64,000 nucleotides of DNA from Numida meleagris (lineage: Eukaryota > Chordata > Aves > Galliformes > Numididae): positions 30,867,065 through 30,931,064 of the forward strand of contig NC_034412.1 of NCBI RefSeq assembly GCF_002078875.1, read 5' to 3'. Positions 60,701 through 64,000 of the stretch are shown one piece after another. How positions within the stretch are numbered: the first letter of the stretch is position 1; each line of letters begins with the position of its first letter. A program made the translations under genes and the position numbers. The notes under the pieces are model-generated. The model was not told the origin of the DNA and ran no database searches. It worked only from the letters and a program-made list of their open reading frames with translations.

Positions 60701-63700
60701 ATGGTTTATTCTACAACCTCATTCTTGCCATTTTTCAATTTTCTTTATCCATATTCTTGAAGGATTAGTCATTCTTATCCACTAAGGTGAGTTACTTTTC
60801 TAACATTTTGTAATAAAAGTGTGGAAAATGACAGAGCTAGATGCTATTCTCTTTGTCCAAAAAGCTACATGAAGAAGGCCCTATTTTAAAAGTCTTTCAG
60901 GCTTCTGAAATGTAAGAAGAAACAGAATTTTAAAAAGAGAAAACATCTAAAGGCTAATTTTTGTCTGTCTGAATCTTAAAGCAAAAAGCAGTCTTAAGAA
61001 AGGCATCTTAGACGAACAGTTCACCTTAAATTGCAAATTGAGAACTCATGTTACAAAGCCGTTTCCTTTTCAGAACTGTATGCAGAAATTACTGTGAACC
61101 TTTACGTAGATTTCTCTTTTTCATGGCTTTTTGAAGTTCTCCTTTAACTGGCTGCTCTGCATCCTGATTGAGGATCAGCACATTTATATCCAAAGGAAAT
61201 CACATCATGGCTAAAAGTAAATGACATTGCCTCAGAAGACTACTACTTCTTACAGAAATCATTTTTACAATCTCCTTTTGATCTTCAAAAAAAAAAAAAA
61301 AAAAGCCCAAAATTTTAAACCAGAAAAAAGCTTTACACTTTCAATCATTACGATAGTCTATAAAAATAGCCCTCTGTAATAACTTAATTACCTTTTCAGA
61401 TCATGTATTCACTTAAAACTGCATATGTGGAATCGGATTTTTACAGTATCTTGAACAAGGATAGGTTAATTTTTGCTTCTGAACATTTTAAACAAAATTA
61501 CTGTTTTTCAGTGACCCCGGAGTGGAGAGGTATGAACTACTTGACCCAGCTATTGAGAGCAGTGACATACAACTCTGTCTGAATCTGCCTGAGAAACCAG
61601 GGCTTTGGTTCTCTCAAAAATTAATTTGCTGGCAAGCTACAGTTAACAGCTGGGAAAAAGGGATTTGGTTTGGATCATTTATCTTCTTTTGTCTTTTTCT
61701 ATTCTTTTTTCTCAGCAAATGGGCTGTGTTTCATGGCAAATTGAAATTCTGGCCTGCGAAGATTGGTCGGGCAATATATGCAATGAAGGTCATGTGTATC
61801 TTCTTCTAGATGATCTATCTGGCTTAATCTATAATTGATACTAATCCTCTGAAGTGTCTTGTTTTCCTGCGTAAAATTTTTACAACAGCTATTTACTGCT
61901 ACAACATTGTAATTAGGATCAAGTAGCTGGAATCTTAATTGTGTCCCTAAAATTTTCACCAAGGTAAGTAAATCTGAGATGAATCCTGTGCTTCTCATTT
62001 CCAAGAAAATATAAAATCCATCCTTTATGCCACAAATGCTTTTGAACACTAATCTCACCATACTTTTAAATGAAATGGCACTATATATGAAACCTTCTCA
62101 TTAGCCAGCAGTGAGAAGAGAAATACTGCTTTGAGGAGACTTTGGTGATGAGCATCCTTCAAAAAAGAAAGATAAATTGTTGGTCAGCTGAGGTTGGCAG
62201 AAGTTATTTTAAGCAGTTTTCTCATCTGAGGCTGTAGTTCAGTTGATTGGTACAATTCAGTTGAACTGGAACAAGAGGGAAAGAAAACCACAAAATGAAC
62301 ATTTTCTTTCAAGAAAAGAACCTTGTGTTCATCTGCTTCTGGCAGGCAGTGCCCCAGGTTGATTTGTTACCCTCAGGAGTTATCTTTGAAAACAAGTACT
62401 TATCCTGAGATCAGTGTCTCCCATTTATACTATGGGAAGCTTCAGTTTCATCAAGATCAGTTCTCCTTTGTGGGCGGAAGTCTATCTGTCCTGTCATGAA
62501 TAAGAGATCTCTTTAAAATTCTTTGAGAAGCCCTTTTTTTTTTTTTCAGACACAGTTGTTTTCTGTTTCTTTCCTGTTGTGTTTTTTTTTTTCTGTTTCT
62601 TTTTCAATGCAAAAAAATTGAGGAACTGTTAATTTTCATAATGCATCAGATCTGTTTCATTCTGTGTTTCTAGAATTAATGGAATGAAAGCAGAAAAACA
62701 AAGATGTATTTTCTTATCTAAGACTTTGCTTTGAAAACCAATATTGTGTTGCTTCTGCTGGAACTCCCCAAGTTAAATTCCATCTGCGTTGGCAGAGATA
62801 GCAAAATTCCTTGACACTAAGACCCACACTATTAATCGCCTCCTCATTTAAATAGTTTCTGTGCTCCTTCTTGTTTATTCTGTAATAATTTATTCTGCTA
62901 TATAGAATAAAAATATATAGCAGATACTGATACTGCATTGTTAAAAAATTAAAAATACCTTAGTATTGTTTTATACGTCCTGTAAAATTTGTGTTTGTCC
63001 ACCTGTTTTAAACAAAGGCTTTTTCCTTGTCATTTTACCAGCAGCCTTCTCATTGTTGGCAGTCTTAGAATGTGCATATTAGAAGTCGTAATGACTTAAA
63101 TTAGCATATTTATGAATGCCAATGTGTCTCTTCAGGATTATTGATCATTGAGAATTTCTAGATTTTTATATTATTGCACTTTTGTTGTGTTTTCTGATAA
63201 CTGGTAAGTTTGGAGATATAGTGATATATTTAAAATAAAATAAAATGGTATAACAAGCCATAATTAGTGCTGTTCAAGAGAACCATACATGAGAATAAAA
63301 ATAACTACTGCAAACTGGAACATCAATGATACTGCAGTATAAAAGAGAATTCCCAGTAATGCATTATGAAGTAAAGCAGATAGCTTTCCTCCATAACCTT
63401 TGCTCAGTGTTTTTAACATACAAGGAGGCTGAAAAATGTCAGCTCATTAGCTACAGCCAGATGTTTTCTGCTCCAAATCACCATTATTAAGTGATAAGTT
63501 TTGCCTGGCTCAATGTATACATATGCAGATCTGTGACCTCCAAAACATTTGGACATACAATACGATGTTCTACACAATGCTCCCCTTCTTAGTAGTATTT
63601 TTGGCTTATTCTTTTCACTGAAAAATTATGGAATATTGCTTGGGGAAGGGTGGGGTATTAATTCCCTTTTTTGACTGAAAACAATCAAATCCTTGTTAAT

Positions 63701-64000
63701 ATGAGTATGTATTATATGGTAATAAAATAGAATATCTACTAGACTAAGACAGTACTTCAGTATCAGCTTCTTTACCGCTATCAATGCTACTTTACTGGAG
63801 TTAGATATCTGAAATGTTAACATAAGTAAATTTTGAGTTAATTTAGAGCTGAAATTTGGCCTTCCTTTGCTGTGGTCTAAATCTTACTTCTCTGAGGCCA
63901 GATCTTTAGAGGAATGTGATTCCAGCATCGAGTCACTTTGATTTAATCTTAGCCATCTTTCTATGGCGCTGGGGTATTTAATTGTTGTTTCTGTGGTCTA
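57795..64000. other. Unique AT-rich sequence, 6.2 kb
   Basis: No gene or recognised mobile element. A-run at 61287-61304; T-rich and CT-rich stretch at 62530-62605. At 61512-61529 an 18-nt CpG-bearing segment sits between a plus-strand acceptor and a strong donor. The plus-strand frame 61522-61809 (95 codons) ends in a hydrophobic low-complexity part and is not recognised. Confidence 0.45.
61287..61304. repeat. Poly(A) run, 18 bases
   Basis: Eighteen A. Simple homopolymer. Confidence 0.9.

Noticed and set aside
62170..62262. Minus-strand acceptor with long pyrimidine tract and a 26-codon frame to a stop
   Set aside because: Could be a terminal exon, but nothing upstream supports it and the frame is short.
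1..64000. Bacterial-type systems (CRISPR, operons, phage, toxin-antitoxin)
   Set aside because: Repeat content, base composition and absence of dense long frames all point to a bird nuclear genome; no direct-repeat array or ribosome-binding-site-led frames are seen.

Overview
The window looks like bird genomic DNA, most likely from a galliform such as chicken, turkey or quail. The evidence is the interspersed repeats: about ten CR1 LINE fragments with the typical bird 3' end (ATTCTGTGATTCT-type tail), three copies of a mariner element with Galluhop-type ends (GCTCCAAAAGTAATG), and one endogenous-retrovirus LTR. The rest is AT-rich, with scattered homopolymers, low CpG and no long open reading frame outside repeats. 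There is no operon, bacterial gene, CRISPR array, rRNA or tRNA that I can see. The window is best read as part of a gene desert or of one very long intron.

Layout. 0-7 kb: a CR1 3' end, a minus-strand LTR with its polypurine tract, two minus-strand CR1 pieces, and a GC-richer patch (2.9-5.5 kb) with the best exon-like signals: a 94-nt and a 30-nt minus-strand candidate, plus an overlapping plus-strand open segment. 7-14 kb: unique sequence, a mariner copy, an AT-rich stretch with many TAAT motifs, and a 1.4-kb minus-strand CR1 with broken reverse transcriptase. 14-28 kb: unique sequence with two more mariner copies. 28-45 kb: unique sequence, a 0.9-kb plus-strand CR1 followed by a second CR1 3' end, a GC-rich unclassified block (38.1-38.65 kb), and a 67-nt non-coding exon candidate. 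45-52.5 kb: one tiny minus-strand CR1, then three plus-strand CR1 pieces, including the longest reverse-transcriptase remnant (about 269 codons, FADD kept). 52.5-64 kb: unique sequence, a 370-bp purine-rich tract, and two long poly(A) runs, one holding the only N.

The mobile elements are all dead or non-autonomous. The mariner copies keep the DNA-binding N-terminus of transposase and share the loss of the catalytic part, so they probably spread as one deletion derivative. Host-gene content is uncertain. The minus-strand exon candidates agree in reading phase (phase 1 to phase 1), and a recursive-splice-like motif on the same strand at 36,160 would fit a long minus-strand gene, but I cannot name it. 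I did not find a convincing new biological system; the findings list what most deserves a second look.
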